A model generated the notes under the pieces. The model did not search any database. It saw only the letters and a program-made list of their open reading frames with translations, and was not told the origin of the DNA. A program made the translations under genes and the position numbers. Shown here in pieces: positions 10,338 through 23,287 of a stretch of 64,000 nucleotides of DNA. Each line of letters begins with the position of its first letter. The first letter of the stretch is position 1. The DNA is from Scytalidium lignicola (lineage: Eukaryota > Ascomycota > Leotiomycetes), in contig NCSJ02000073.1 of NCBI GenBank assembly GCA_002812745.2, positions 1 to 64,000 of the forward strand. The letters are read 5' to 3'.

Positions 10338-12671
10338 AATTCCGTGAGTGTAGTAAAAATTGAAAAGATAAGTTTAGCTAATCTTGAAATCTCTGGAATA
10401 AAATCAAAGTCGTAAGACACGAGTCCTACGATATTCGCCATAAAAAAAGTGACCTAAACAGCGCTATATACAAAGTTGGAAGCTTGCTATTACGACGTGG
10501 TCACTTGTGACTGGTTAGCAGAACTCTCTGCAACCAAATTTCTCACCTAACTGTAATCTTGATACAATACTTGCTGATACGATGTTTTATTTGTAACTAT
10601 GCGGTACCGTTATCGGGCATCTATGGTAGCCAATCTTTCGATTTTCAGACATCCAATAACTGTCGTGTTAGGGCAGCGATTGTTGCGCGGGGGAAGGCTA
10701 GCACGATTTTTCACAAGAATGTCCGGCTAGTAATTCTGCAAAACTAATGTATCACCCAATAGGAATCGTGCCATAGGAAGCTTCATGAAAATTCTTCGTA
10801 CTTTCATACAGGGCTGAATGAATCCTGCTCCGCATCTTTACTCTCTGAATTGTAATTTGTTGAAAGTCCCCTTCTTTATAGGATTCTAGGTGTGCGCACA
10901 GATTCAACGGGGGTTTTGTTCGATCCTGTATGAAGTAGATGTGCATATATTCCTTCCTGAATTATTCGTATCCTCATACATGTGAAGCTTGAGACCTGTT
11001 CTTCCAGCTCCAATAAACGACAATGCTCTAAGGTCAAAGTTACACAGAACTATTGACTTCATACATTCAGCTACTTAATTTGATTCTTGCTATCCACAGC
11101 ATGCAAGAGTAACCAAATGAAGGGAGAACACCAAGGCAACGTGGCTCTTTTGGCACAGCTTACCTGAAGCTAACAGCCAACACACCAAGAGCTCTGTCTG
11201 AAGATTGGAAGTGAGACGTGAACTGTTAATACAACATTAGATTCTTGAATTTTTGGCAATATTGTACTGCCAAGAGTGGTCAAAATATACCAAAATCTCG
11301 CAATATCATAGGTGTTTGTCAAACTACTAACAACACTGATTTGTAGTAGCAAAATAAAGTGAGCCGTTTTTATTGTGTGGTGGGGGGTAATAGTAAAAAT
11401 CAGGTGAAAACAATTTAAGCGCACAGATCTATGGAGGCAGGCTCGTAACATATAACTAGTTGATTTCAAGAACTTTTCTTATCTAGATTTTTTTGCTTCT
11501 TAAAGCTATACTAAAGCTGATAGTAAAGAAACTTATTTTTACCGTAAAATGTATTCTTAGAGCTGTTTGTTTATAAAATGTTATCCCCTCGGACCCTAAA
11601 TCGCTTAAGCTTCTTAGGCCAAAGTTATATACAAGGATATTGTCCTCTTAAAATCTTTCATTGCCCTAAAATGGAGATGATTTGTACACAGTAAGGCAAC
11701 GACGCTAAAAATGGCATTTCTGCAACCTGTGGCCCGAGGGGATAGTAAAAATATTACAATTTCTATTCTTTTAACATAGCTTTATTGTTCTAAATATATC
11801 TATTGAGTAAAGCTTTAATAGTAATACTTTTTTTTAGCTTTAAGCTATTGTATAAGTTCATTTAAAGAAGCACCAATCTAATATCAGGAGCAGAGCCGCT
11901 TTGCTTGATAAGACGTAGAATTTCGCGATCTCGATGATTGGTCCGGTTGTGCACAGCGGACTAAATGCATAATTATATAAGCACTTACGGCACTCCCGGC
12001 GGTGGAATATGGAAAATAATCCAGAAATTAAGCAGATAATATGGAAAAATTAATCTATTTATATATAATATAAACTGATATAATTGTGTAGGATGTAAAA
12101 TAAAATAAATAATGACCAAAAGCGATAAAATAGCTCCAGCATTCTATGCTTTAAGACAAGCACAAAGGTGTATATAACTTTATATTTCCTCAGTAAATAG
12201 ATACCTATGTGCTTAAATACGCTTCCTCCTGGTCCTGTCTAACATTCCCCAGATACATTACCCGATGATTAATCCGGATAAATTATCTTGGTAACTACCT
12301 GGCACCGTTACATTACGCTATTAAATGACCAATATTTCAAGGGCAAATGCTATTCTACATTTCACGCAATGCTAACAGTAAAAACACACTCGGAAGAAAG
12401 ACGAAATGCTGTACTTTAAGAAGTGATTAATGAGCAGTACTATATGTTACTTCCTACCGCTCTGCAGTTCTCCGGTCTCTGGTGGCACTCTACGAGGCTG
12501 TGAACGCTGGCGGATTGTGGCGGAGGGACTGGCAAAAGGAGCCGCAGCTGTAGGTGGGAGGAAGGAGGCGGGGTCGCCGATTTTGTAGATAAGCTGAAAG
12601 AAGGCTCTTCTCCTAGTTTCCACCGTACCGTTCTTGCCAAGTTCCTCCTTCAGTTGTCAATTGCATTGGCG
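10338..12671. other. Long AT-rich intergenic region
   Basis: 2.3 kb without a supportable gene. It holds one small TA-flanked MITE-like element (11584-11742). Short open frames here have no family resemblance. Poly-A/T tracts and low GC fit RIP-affected DNA. Confidence 0.5.
11584..11742. mobile_element. Small TA-flanked MITE-like element
   Basis: A 159-bp sequence begins TCCCCTCGGACC and ends GGCCCGAGGGGA, an 11/12 terminal inverted repeat. It is bracketed by TA on both sides (11582-11583, 11743-11744), the target choice of Tc1/mariner elements. It is non-coding. Confidence 0.6.
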
Positions 12672-15600
12672 ATGGGGTTATTTGATCTGATAAAGCCCCG
12701 CCCTCTTCCGAGAAGACCTGATCTAAAGAGACGGTCACGGCAACGATTCTCTTCGACTAGTGTATGTTCAGAAACGCCGAGATTCGCTGTGTCTCAATGG
12801 TAATTTAATTTGAATTTGAAATAGGAATCTGAAACTAACGATGACACGGGTGACGGAAACTCTGTAAGTGTCCGAACTATGTCAGCCGCCGTTGCATCTA
12901 ATCATTACGGTCCTATTCCGGAAGTAGCGAAGCCGATTATTCGCGGAGCAAGGAACGTTTGACACCACATCCTCGAAGAAAACGTTCACGGCGACCTTCA
13001 TCAGCTCGACTCAACAAATCCGACGATAGATCTCGCCGGGTAGACCTCGATGAACAGTGTAAGAGGTATCAAAAGGAATTTGAGCTGAAAGTCCAGTCTA
13101 CTCAATGGAAAAAATCAATGAGATATTTGGAGGTTATAGCTCAGAATATGCGCTTCGACAGAGAGCTCCAGGAAGTTAAAACTCAGAGGGAGCACGACAA
13201 CGAGGCAATATCATCAATATCTTCTATTCCAGTAGAGGCAATTCACAACAAATTATATCGAAAACAACAGCATTCTGTCCAAGATAATGATGAGGTTTCA
13301 GACGAGTATCACTGCCCAAAAGATTGGTTCCTCGACGATGCTAAGAAATGGATTGATAAAAAAGATGGCACTCGGATATTCTGGCTCTACGGAAAATGTG
13401 CGTAAATCTACACTACACCATTCCTTTCACTTGCTAATATCTGGAGTAGATGGCATGGGTAAGACTTCATCAGTGTAAGTGTTTCACTACAATATTTACG
13501 ATCGATCAGTCTCTAGGACCTCAATTGTCTCACTTGAATTACTATAGTCATTTTGACTCAGGATAAGTATCCATATATTCTTCACAGTTATGACTACTTG
13601 TTGTCTTAAATCTCTTGGATCACTATAATTCCTAGATGGATCAGCCTGCTTCAGTGTCCTAAATCTCGTTGCAATTTTTTGAGTTTCTTTTTGCACATTA
13701 AGGGGGTTTCAACCCGATACACGCGGGACTCTATACCACATGGAGATGCACAAGCACTAAAATCTGTTTTCACAGTTCCCGGGTCGTACACTTTCTTCGG
13801 GAGTCCATTTCGGAAACCGACTCTGTTGCAGTTGATGGCTCAGAGCAACAGTTTGCCTACTTCTTCATTTCACGTAATACTGCTGAAGAAATTATTCGCA
13901 GCCTCGTCTCACAACTGGCACGTGGCTCAAATGGGTTTCTAGTACCGTCCTTGAATCTCTCACCATCTAAACTATCAACTCAAACAATAGAATGGTACCG
14001 GAAGAAGCTGAAAAACTTGATCAAATCTAAGAAGACAATATTAATTCTTGATGGTTTGGATGAATGTAGTGATACTAGCGAGCTACTGAACTACCTATCT
14101 AAGGAGATCCTACGATACTTTGCTACTAGCGCACTGAGCCGAAACCATAGGAATATCAGCGACGAGACACCTCTCATGCGTGCGGCCACGGAAGGCTCGC
14201 TCGAGTCTGTCCGCACGCTTCTCGAACTTGGTGCAACAGTCTCAGTCAGGAATATTAACGGTGATACCGTCATTCACTGCGCAGTTAGGCGTTCGAAATT
14301 AACCAAGAAAGTCCTTGAGCTGCTAATTGGGAAAGAGGCTGACATCAATGCTCAGAATGACAAGGGAGAAACAGCATTACACATAGCGCTAGATAGTAAT
14401 ACCTTTTCAAACGATGCTATCTGCGCTCTATTATTAGCAAATGCTAGCACCAGTATAAAAAACGCAAAAGGAGAGACACCACTGAGTATCAAAGACAGAG
14501 ACGGCAGATGTGCTATCCATCATGTTGCAAGTAAAGGCTCGCCAGAAAGAGTCAAATTACTTCTAGAACACGGAGCCTCTATTGATTCATCTGACAAGCG
14601 TGGGTGGACACCCTTATGTGTTGCTGCCAACTCTAGAAATTTTGCGATCATGAAAGCTCTACTTGAGCAAGACAAGGAAAAGGGTACTATTAATGCTCAG
14701 TTGACTGACGGAAGGACGGCCCTGCATATCTCGGCAATGAAAGGTGATTTCCCGGCGATTGAGCTCCTTCTGACCTTTGGGGCTGCCATTAACTTGACAG
14801 ATAAAGAAAAGCGAACACCGCTAAGGAGAGCGGTAGGACTTGGACATCAGAAAGCTGTGAGACTGCTACTAGAGAAGGGCGCAGACTGCAAGAGCACGGA
14901 TAAAACCGGCCAGACTCCTCTACACAGGGCAGTAACTTTCGGCCTGACAGAGGTTGCGAGAATGTTGCTTGATTATGAAGCTCCCTTAAACTTGAAGGAT
15001 ACATATAGCAGAACGCCAGCTATGCTATCGGTCCAAAGTGGGAAAGCAAGTACAATTCTTCTACTTCTAGAACACAAAGCAGAAGGCTTTCCCAAGCTTG
15101 AACCTTATAAATCAGATCCTGCTCAGTCAGAATCGGTGGATCTGGATGAGCGTATGAAACAATTCGTTATGATCGGACAGTTCTGGAAAGTTGTGACTGG
15201 TGAAGATATCTCAAAGTTTGAGGAATTTATATCAAACAAACAAACAGAACTAGAATGGATATTGAAGGCGAGGTGTGAAATGGGAGCAAGTGCATTACAT
15301 CTTGCTTCTCGCAATGATCGAGTCGAAGTAATTAAGGCTTTAGTCGACCGGTTCCATATCCCAGTCGACGATCCGACTGACGATGGTTTTACTCCTTTAC
15401 ATTCTACTGCAAAAAGAAGCAAGATTAATGCAACGATTACTTTAATTGCCATGGGCGCAAATGTAAACGCAACAAACAATTACGGCGCAACACCATTACA
15501 CCAGGCTGCTACATTTGGAGAGCCCGAAATTGTAAAACGCTTACTCGATTGTGAAAATATAAACCCAAATGTCGAAGACAGATACTTGCAAACCCCGCTT

Positions 15601-15798
15601 ATCTATGCAATTCGGAATGAGAAAGTCGAGAATGCCAAACTTTTATTGGAGAGAGACGATATTATCATCGATGTCAAGAACCACAAAGGGAGGATGGCAC
15701 TACATTATGCCAAAGACTTAAAGTCGAAGAAGCCGGAGCTAGAAAAGATGATTCTTGAGGCTATGGATAGACAGTGTGGGAATGAGGCTGGAGTTTAG
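12672..15798 (+). CDS. NACHT-type NTPase with ankyrin repeats
   Basis: A STAND-type receptor-like protein. Supported exons are about 12959-13397, 13450-13474 and 13776-15798. Introns GTGCGT..GTAG (52 nt) and GTAAGT..CACAG (301 nt) restore one frame. The 25-nt middle exon encodes the Walker A loop (GMGKTSS). FAYFFISRNTAEEIIRSLVSQL and Walker B ILILDGLDEC follow. The NACHT region then stops abruptly, and about 12 ankyrin repeats run from about 14155 to the end (for example DGRTALHISAMKGDFPAIEL). One repeat pair is fused (GETPLS joined to IKDRDGRCAIHH near 14480), suggesting an internal deletion. The N-terminus is basic and low-complexity. The start is unresolved: the frame at 12959 has no nearby ATG, and ATG at 12672 (MGLFDLIKPRPLPRR) followed by GTATGT may be a first exon. 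Such proteins act in fungal non-self recognition. Confidence 0.7.
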
Positions 15799-16829
15799 AA
15801 TGCTGTTGAAGGAGATTGGTAATGTGAGAAGAACCGTGTGGATGCGGTGCAACGCGCTAGCGTGAGTTCTCATCTTTCACAATCTCTTCAAAGAAAGGGA
15901 CAGAAGAGAGTTCAGCAATTACTGTTCTCACATTAATCACATGGGTAGGCCAACTCTCCCCCGAGATTCTATAAATCCAAGTCATTGACCTGAGGAAGCA
16001 TAGTAAATGGGAAAAAATTCCAGCTGCACGTTATCATGCATATTACTTCTCACATTCTGTAGAGAATTTACAGAAGCTATTTAGAGTTGAATAGATAATT
16101 GTGAATGTCGATATAAATAATAGACGTCTAATGGAATAGTTATTATATCATCTCTCTGACTACAGATGCTTGGCTATAATTTGCATCAAAACATAGTTAA
16201 TGCTGGAGAAGGTGATTTAACTTGGGGTTCTTGACATTCAGGAGGAACACACCTGGATGGCTAAGTATATCTATAAAATAGGCCAATTGAAATATTTAGT
16301 TTGAGAACAATTAAAATTAAAACTTTGCTGAAATTCAAAACTGCATATTTTGTATATCACTTAATCAATTTTTGCCACCCTTTACTAGGCAGCTGCTAAG
16401 TTGTTCACGTAATATTTAGCCTGAAACATCTTAAGGTACATATCTTAAGTGTATTTCCTTGGTATGCATACTGCACATGTTTGACAGTGCTCAGTGATAA
16501 ATTATCATATATAGAAGCTGATTTTCCGACCTTGATGCAGTTACTAAAAGGTCTTGCAGAAACCGCACCTACAAGCGAAATGAAGCATAGGGTACTAAAA
16601 TGAATGGACTGTCTTGAAAAATGAGGTCTTGGATTAGTCTACTTCGAAGATCTATATGAAGATGGTTTCCCTCATTCAGATTTCACTACTTGCCATTATC
16701 CTCATTCATTCATCTATTCACTGAAAAATAGTTAGCTTTCGAGCGTCCATTCCTTATAACCAACCAACTGATACACATCTGATTCCTGCTTTCATCCCAA
16801 CTTTAGTTCAACCTCAATACGTGATCAAC
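15799..16829. other. Intergenic, no gene seen
   Basis: About 1 kb. Its last 150 bp, C/T-rich before the ATG at 16830, is a plausible promoter and leader of the small secreted protein gene. Confidence 0.5.
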
Positions 16830-17012
16830 ATGCAGTTTAAGACTATTATCGTTGCTCTTGCTCTCACCGTCATTGGTGCCAATGCCGCCCCAGTGCCTCA
16901 ACTTCCTCCGGGAGGCTTAATCAATCCTCAGTCTGAACTTAATGAGATCCTTGCTGCAATCAACGGCTTCCTTCACAACTCCAATATTTCTCTCCCACAG
17001 TTGAAGGTCTAG
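16830..17012 (+). CDS. Small secreted protein, 60 residues
   Basis: I do not recognise it. ATG at 16830 is preferred to the in-frame ATG at 16821 because a typical signal peptide begins there: MQFKTIIVALALTVIGANA, followed by APVPQLPPGG. The mature part is about 40 residues, has no cysteine, and ends in QLKV. There are no Lys-Arg sites, so it is not a Kex2-processed precursor of the 39224 kind. The C/T-rich leader and Ala-Pro after the signal peptide are typical of expressed fungal secreted peptides. It could be a small effector-like or cell-wall peptide; coding status rests on the signal peptide alone. Confidence 0.55.
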   Translation: MQFKTIIVALALTVIGANAAPVPQLPPGGLINPQSELNEILAAINGFLHNSNISLPQLKV

Positions 17013-17524
17013 GAATTCGGGGGGCTAGGAAGAGCAGAAAGGGGAACGAAGGTGTGGCATGTACTTAAGAGTGTCATATTGAATGTCAATGGATCTTTAT
17101 ACTAACATGGAATGAGGACAGAAAATTCCACCGAGCACGAAGATAACGACAGCCAACTTCGGGGATGACCAGCAACGCAGAATAATATAAATACATTCTC
17201 CTTTTCTCCTCAATCCTATAATTCAGTAGTCCCTTTGGTTGTTAGTTCGCGGTCCATTCTGTGACGTCGCTCCGTTCTAGTCTATCGACTGCGGTTGCAA
17301 GGCTTTCATCGTCTCCCATTCACGACAGGCATTAGTGAAACTGGGTTCCATCGTGCAAACCCTTGGTCTTGCATAATAAGCAGCATTACTGTAATACTTA
17401 TAGCCTTCCCAATTATCTCATAGCGGTATAACTATATGACCAATGTTGATTATCTAAGTGCAACTCATAACATAATGAAACTCGAGAAACTCCAAAACTC
17501 CTCATCTTATCCTATCCATTTTCC
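17013..17524. other. Intergenic, no gene seen
   Basis: Tail-to-tail spacer between the small secreted protein gene and the minus-strand reductase gene. Confidence 0.5.
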
Positions 17525-18636
17525 TTATCTTTTCGATGCATTTTCCATCTCTAGTAGTTGTTGTACAAGTACAACAACTGTCACTTCTAGACTCTCCTCT
17601 GGCACCTTCAGATCCAGACCTAGAACTCTGGAAACCTTAGAGCTATCTGCGCTATAAATCTTCCCCCTGAGTCTCTCTCCAGGTTGCCCTACTGGTACTC
17701 TATTCTTAGCCTCTTCTGGTAGTTCCTTGGAGGAATGTATGATGTCAGCTAACTCCTGATTATCGAAGTCGCCGTTAAGCACCAAGAATCGTTCATTGGC
17801 TGCTGCTGGTGAAATTAATGCCAGTGTATGTGCTCTAGCTAAAGTGATAACCGATGTCCATACTGTAGGATGCATATATTAGTGATATACATGCATTGAA
17901 GAATATAAATTGTGCAATACTCACAAGGTGCCTTCGTATCACTCACTGCTTTAGCATCAAACAGGCTCCACACTATGGAGTTACTTGCGTTTAACTCTTT
18001 CAGTCCACCAATCGTTCCAGGAAGCAACGGGCCAAAAACCATCCCTGGGCATAGAGTGACCAAGTCCCAGTGAGGCTTCTCCTTCTCAATATAATCCCAA
18101 GCTGCCATTTCTGCCAGTTTCTTGCTTGCGCGATATGCAATTGGTGCCATTGGAGCGTTCTTTCCTTCCTCATAAGTTAATGGTGACCAATCATTCTCAG
18201 TCCATATCCGCCCTGGAGATGGTCCAGCAGATGCATCAAAGATAGCAGCGAAGCTTGATGTAATGACCACTCTTTTCACGCTAGGTGTTCTGGATGCAGC
18301 GAGACATATAGATTTCGTTCCTTTAATGCTAGGAATCAAGAGTTCGGTTTCAAAGTCCCTATAAGTGTAGCCGAATGGAGCAGCAAGATGAAGGACGGCT
18401 TTACATCCTTCAATAGCCTCGTCAAACGCATGAGGATCTGTAAGATCAGGAACAACCTTCACCGTCAAGGAAGAATGGGCCGAGTGCTGTGATAAAACCC
18501 GTTTTGCTTTCTCTGCTGTTCTAACTGTCCCTACTACTTCGAACCCCTTTGCTAATAAATCTGCAACACAGTGGGCTGCGATGTAACCATTTGCACCCGT
18601 AACGAGGATGCGAGAACCAAGCTCACAAGAACCCAT
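17525..18636 (-). CDS. NAD(P)-dependent extended SDR (dihydroflavonol-reductase-like)
   Basis: Two exons, 18636-17925 and 17862-17525, with a GTGAGT..CTACAG intron of 62 nt; 349 residues. The start MGSCELGSRILVTGANGYIA places the Rossmann motif TGANGYIA at residues about 13-20, as expected; an upstream in-frame ATG would add an atypical extension. Other family marks are LHLAAPFGYTYRD, VITSSFAAIFD, the catalytic Tyr-x3-Lys in APIAYRASKKLAE, and TLCPGMVFGPLLPG. After the splice comes WTSVITLARAHTLAL, equivalent to the V-D-V-R-D-x-A-x-A-H block. Family members reduce ketones or aldehydes of secondary metabolites, or methylglyoxal. It is likely part of the enzyme cluster at 17.5-27.9 kb. The substrate cannot be predicted. 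Confidence 0.88.
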
Positions 18637-19717
18637 ATTGTAACAAATATGCTTTATAATAATAAGGATCTTTTGATATTCAGGATACTTACAATGTGAA
18701 TAAACAAAAGTGAGGAAGTACTTTAATGAACGGGATCTAAGCAACCAAGAGCCTTAATCGTCACAAAATAGCCATGGTTTGGTGCCGAAGGAAATCCCAG
18801 GTGGACAACTGACACGAACGGCGCAAATCTACTTCTCCACAAGTGGCCACTGATGCTGACTAGTAAAATTGTTTTACTGGCAAAGAATAAGATGGGTTTC
18901 CTTGTTGCGCGTGTTACAAGTGTGGAGTTGGACGGTAGAGAGATAGCCGTTGGAAAGAGTGCTTACTATGCGACGGCTGCAGAAGTCTAACGCTTAACAG
19001 GTTAGTCACAACTTAATTAAGTGCAATTACGGAATGCCTGTTTTGACTGTATCATGTGAGATGTCCTTATATGTGTGATTAGTTATCAATCAAATCATTC
19101 CATTCAAAAATCAATTAAAACAGTTATAAGTAACGTTTATTTATCGGCGGCGGCACAGCTACAAGAATGTGTCTCCTTGTTGTAGATGACCATCCCGCCA
19201 ATAGGAGGAATCTTCTTGCAGCATGGCATAGACTAGCTTGATTAGGAAATATAATTAATTAATCGTTATATTTAGCATCGAGCTAGGGAGCACTTATTTT
19301 CAGCTTAAAATTTAACACCCCGGGCAGGTTACTGGCATTATCACAATTGCGGTGTGAATAGATACAACCACTGTGCTAAAGCTCTAGACGGCTGCAAATC
19401 AAATTACAATCTGCGTACTGTACGAAATGGGGTTTTATGGCTGACTGCGTATTATATCCTGGGATCATAACAAAAATGTGACACGTAGAACTGTAGCCGT
19501 CGCTAAAGGATCGACGAGTCTCGACTCATTCAGACGATTAATCAGAACTAAGGAGTTAGGTATAGGAGAGGTGATCTGTGTATACATATGCCCATGTAAC
19601 CCTCCACTTCAGATGTGACCTCGGTGTTTACTAGAATTACCGAAGATGATCATACGGAATTCACCTTACGTAGCTAAAGACGAGAAAAGTGCAAAGGTAT
19701 TCTTCTATTCAGATAAG
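18637..19717. other. Intergenic, AT-rich in part
   Basis: Upstream region of the reductase and 3' flank of the hydrolase. No additional gene is supported. Confidence 0.5.
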
Positions 19718-20857
19718 CTATTGACAGGATTTAATATACCTGATGGTATCCTGAATAAACTCTTTTGCCTGATCCAAAGCGTCGTCCATGTGCATGAACG
19801 GATGCGGTACCCCCATGAATCTCTTCAACACGACCTTGTTCCCGGCATCTTCCAGCTTTTTTGCATATACCTCGCCCTCATCTCGCATAGGATCACAGTC
19901 TGCAGTCATAATAACGGTGAGGTCTGCCAAATCTTTGAAATTTGGCGCTGTAATAGCGTCTCTGAACCAACCAATATCCTTTTCTTGTTCGGCTTTTAAC
20001 GCTGGATTATCCTTTGCCAAAGAATCCCATTTAAGCGCATCAAACCACTTAAGTCGAGCCCAGTTAAGAGTAGGTGCGAACTCCATTTCCTTGGTAGATG
20101 GATATGGAGAATCTGCCACTGTTGGTATAACAGAGATGTCTGCAATCTGAGGAGTTCCGATAACTACAGCTTTGATCGGGATGCCGGCATCCCTTGCAAG
20201 ATGGTTGCAAATCAGGGCAATATTTGCGCCTGCTGAAACACCACCCAAAGTTAGAATCTTGGGGTTGATGTCGAACTTTGAAGGGTTGGAGTAAACATAT
20301 TGGAGAGCTGCAAAGCTGTCGTAGATACCGGTTGGAAAGACATATTCAGGGACGAGTCTGTATCCAACGTCTACGACTATGACAGAAGCAGAAACACAAA
20401 TATGTCGGCAGATGTGTGATTCGGTTTCCAGATCTCCAAGTCCCCAGCCTAGATCCCATCGTTAGAGCAAAATTCTCACATCAACCATATTTATTATAAT
20501 CTCGGATACACCGAGAAAGGTTTGTGACTCACCGCCACCATGGAAATCAACATGTACGGGCCAACCCTCAGTAGGCTTTTCACCCTTGGGGACATATACT
20601 CTTATAAGAATATCTCCAGGGTACTTTAACCAACCGGGGATCTGGATTTCCCACTCCTTTTCACATTCTGGTGCCGGAGCAGTTCCATATGCGTAAAGAC
20701 GAGAGTAGTTTTTCCGTAAGATAGAAAGGTCAATTGGTCTGTTTGGTGTGTTTGCGACGTGTGCATTATACAGCTCAATAAACTTGGGGTCAAGTTTTGG
20801 AAGAAGGTCCGGATGAATTGGATTCAAGGCCTCATGGCCTTTCCCGGGTGCTGCCAT
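19718..20857 (-). CDS. Alpha/beta hydrolase (HSL-like esterase)
   Basis: Two exons, 20857-20533 and 20448-19718, with an 84-nt GTGAGT..TCTAG intron; 351 residues. The splice sits in the oxyanion motif: exon 1 ends VHVDFHGG and the junction gives HGGGWGLGD. The nucleophile elbow is GGVSAG (Ser near 20236), in place of the usual GDSAG. The acid lies in TADCDPMRDEGE and the catalytic His in MGVPHPFMHMDD, so the triad looks complete. Length and order match the hormone-sensitive-lipase family of small-substrate esterases/lactonases. No signal peptide, so probably cytosolic. It is divergent from the FAD monooxygenase at 21472, suggesting a shared promoter; a role in ester or lactone handling of the product is inference. 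Confidence 0.88.
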
Positions 20858-21471
20858 TATAGGAGTCTCAAGATAGATAATATCACAAATATAATTAAAA
20901 GAAAGAATTCAGATGATCAGCAATGAAGGTGCTATAGAGATATCAAGCTTTTGCGTCTGGGGACAACTGGATGTTAGCAGAGGAATCGAACGTGGCCATA
21001 GGCGCTGGAATGCCCTGCGTAAAGGCTACAAACACTCTGCACACTACTGGAATCAAGGCTTACTGGCAAACTACTAGTTTTCTCACTGGGTAGTATCGGG
21101 GAAATCAAGAATGCTCTTCTCTCTCGGCGTAAAGAAACTGTTGACTTTAGTGATTAGGAGATGCCCCGCAACGCGAAACTTGCCTCTTTCCTGCAACCGT
21201 CGCAATTGCCGTCGGAAAGCCTATACCCCGCTATCAAAATCGACATACCTCTATCTACTGTAATTACTACAGTATCTAGGAATCATTGAGCTTTCTGCAA
21301 GATGGAGATCTTCCGTCGCATTCGTCTATACGACATGCACTTTCTTTAAACAATACGATAGATAAATAACCTCACTAGTAGAATATTTCCGCTCCCAAAG
21401 TAAAAGCCTTCTCCTCCTTAAGCCTTCGCATTACGTCATTATATCCTATCTTCTTCTATCGTCTTCAAATT
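20858..21471. promoter_or_regulatory. Divergent promoter, esterase / FAD monooxygenase
   Basis: 614 bp between two start codons pointing apart. The C/T-rich stretch at 21400-21470 precedes the monooxygenase ATG. No defined regulator site is claimed. Confidence 0.5.
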
Positions 21472-22764
21472 ATGGGCTCTAACTCCTTTGTTCCACTAAA
21501 TGTAGCAGTCCTAGGAGCTGGCCTCGGCGGCCTCTGCGCGGCCCTTTCTCTCCGTCGTGCAGGTTACAGTGTGACAATATACGAGCGTTATGACTTTGCA
21601 GGTGAAGTTGGTGCATCTTTGTCTGTAGCATCAAATGGCTCTAGATGGCTTGAAAAATGGGATTTAGATATCCTAGCTGTTAAACCTGTGCGTCTCCGGA
21701 AGTTGATTATGCATGACTGGGAGACGGGGGGAATTAAGAATGAATATGGACTTGGAGATTACAAGGCTAAGTTTGGCTCTGTGAGTTAATTTTCCTCCTG
21801 GTTAGATTTGAGTCCCAGCTAATTAAAGGGGTTCTAGGACTATTACAATTTCCACAGAATTGACATGCACAAAGTCTTGCTTCAAACTGTCCAACAACAG
21901 GAGGGCAAAGGGACTCCTTGTAAGCTCGTAACGAACCATAAGGCTGTAGACATCAACTCAGCAACTGGTACCGTGAAATTTGAAAATGGAGCTATCCTAG
22001 AGTCGGCCGACCTTATTATTGGCGCCGATGGCATCCGCTCACGCACTCGAGAAGCAATCGGCATCACTCCCGCTGTGGCACCATCAGAATCGTGTTGCTA
22101 TCGTTGTATTATAACCGCGGACAAGCTCCACGCTCTTGGTCTGTCAGACTTTATCACAAACAATGCTATTGAATTCTGGGGAGGTTTTGGCATCAACAAG
22201 ATCGTCATGTCAGCCTGTCACAACAATGAAATTGTTAGCTGCTACTGCTTCTACCCAGCGGCACACAATGGTCTGGATAAAGATGGCTGGAATATCGAGG
22301 CAACTCCGCAGGAATTAGTCGATACCTTCCCCGGTCTTGATGAGCGTGTCCAGAAACTGTTCTTGAATGCCAAGGATATTAAGATGTGGCGACTCTACGT
22401 CCATGCGGAATACCCATACTGGCAGCAAGGAAGAGTTGCTCTCCTCGGCGATGCAGCTCATCCAATGCTTCCAGATCAGTCTCAAGGATTTTGTCAGGCT
22501 ATTGAGGATGCTGCAGCACTTGGATTGGTGTTTGGTGCAGAACACTTCAATGGAGATGTGAAGAAAGCGTTGGAACTATATGAAATTGTTAGAAAGAATA
22601 GGGCAACCAGGGTACAGACAGCTAGTGCGAGGGCGAGGACTGACTTGAGCGAGAGAATTGGCTGGAGTACTGGTTTAGAGAGGCCAGATAAGCTTACTAT
22701 TGAGGAGGTCTGTGGTTATGATATGGAGAAGCATGTCCGAGAAATTGTGGCCGCAAATGCATAG
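21472..22764 (+). CDS. FAD-dependent monooxygenase (salicylate-hydroxylase-like)
   Basis: Two exons, 21472-21780 and 21838-22764 (57-nt intron GTGAGT..TTCTAG); 411 residues. The N-terminal FAD motif is VAVLGAGLGGLCAALSLRRA with YER following. After the splice, DYYNFHRIDMHKVL corresponds to the family's H-R-x-D/E-L block. The DG motif is IIGADGIRSRTRE, and the FAD ribityl motif is ALLGDAAHPMLPDQSQG. Group A flavin monooxygenases hydroxylate aromatic or polyene substrates with NAD(P)H and O2; they are cytosolic or peripheral. The lack of a C-terminal membrane helix suggests a soluble enzyme. It pairs with a second, unrelated FAD monooxygenase at 23288-24594 whose 3' end faces it. Confidence 0.9.
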
Positions 22765-23287
22765 ATTCGCAGAGTTTTGCCGATACCAACATTCTTTTTG
22801 TAAAATAATTTAAGATATATAATATTTCTAGATGGCTTATTTTATTCTTTGGATATAGAAAGAGTCTTAAAGTGAATATCATGTCTCAAATTCTCAAAAA
22901 TCTAGTGCATCTCTATGTTTCGAGACATAAAGAGAAAGCAAGCATAAATATTGCAATAAAGGGCCGGGTCCTGTCGTTTGGATGACTGATCTTCTCAGCA
23001 ACTGAACTCGTAATAATTTAATAGAACAAATTGTACTGGATTATCATAAATATACATGCTGATACAAACATTAANTTTTTTTATAGATCTAATTACCTAC
23101 GAAAAAATTAAATCTTTAAACCGAAGAACTAAAGAAGCATGAGCGGAAATTGGGTAGCAAGTTACCCTCCCTGTTATTTTACTAGAAGAGAGAAGTGTAC
23201 ATCAGGAGAGCACAATAGTTTCTTGGGGGAAAAAAGCGCACTTCACTGCATGATGATAATTCTATTATCGATAGTTATCTCGACTAC
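22765..23287. other. Convergent intergenic region
   Basis: 3' ends of two monooxygenase genes face each other here. AT-rich, with one N at 23074 beside poly-T; no gene. Confidence 0.5.

Noticed and set aside
12440..12640. 66-codon open frame on the minus strand
   Set aside because: Low-complexity Ser/Pro-rich, overlaps the upstream region of the NACHT-ankyrin gene, no family resemblance.
13496..13696. Minus-strand open frame inside the 301-nt intron of the NACHT-ankyrin gene
   Set aside because: No domain, and the flanking splice signals and frame continuity support an intron here.
16830..17012. Small secreted protein considered as a second RiPP precursor
   Set aside because: It has a signal peptide but no Lys-Arg sites and no internal repeats.
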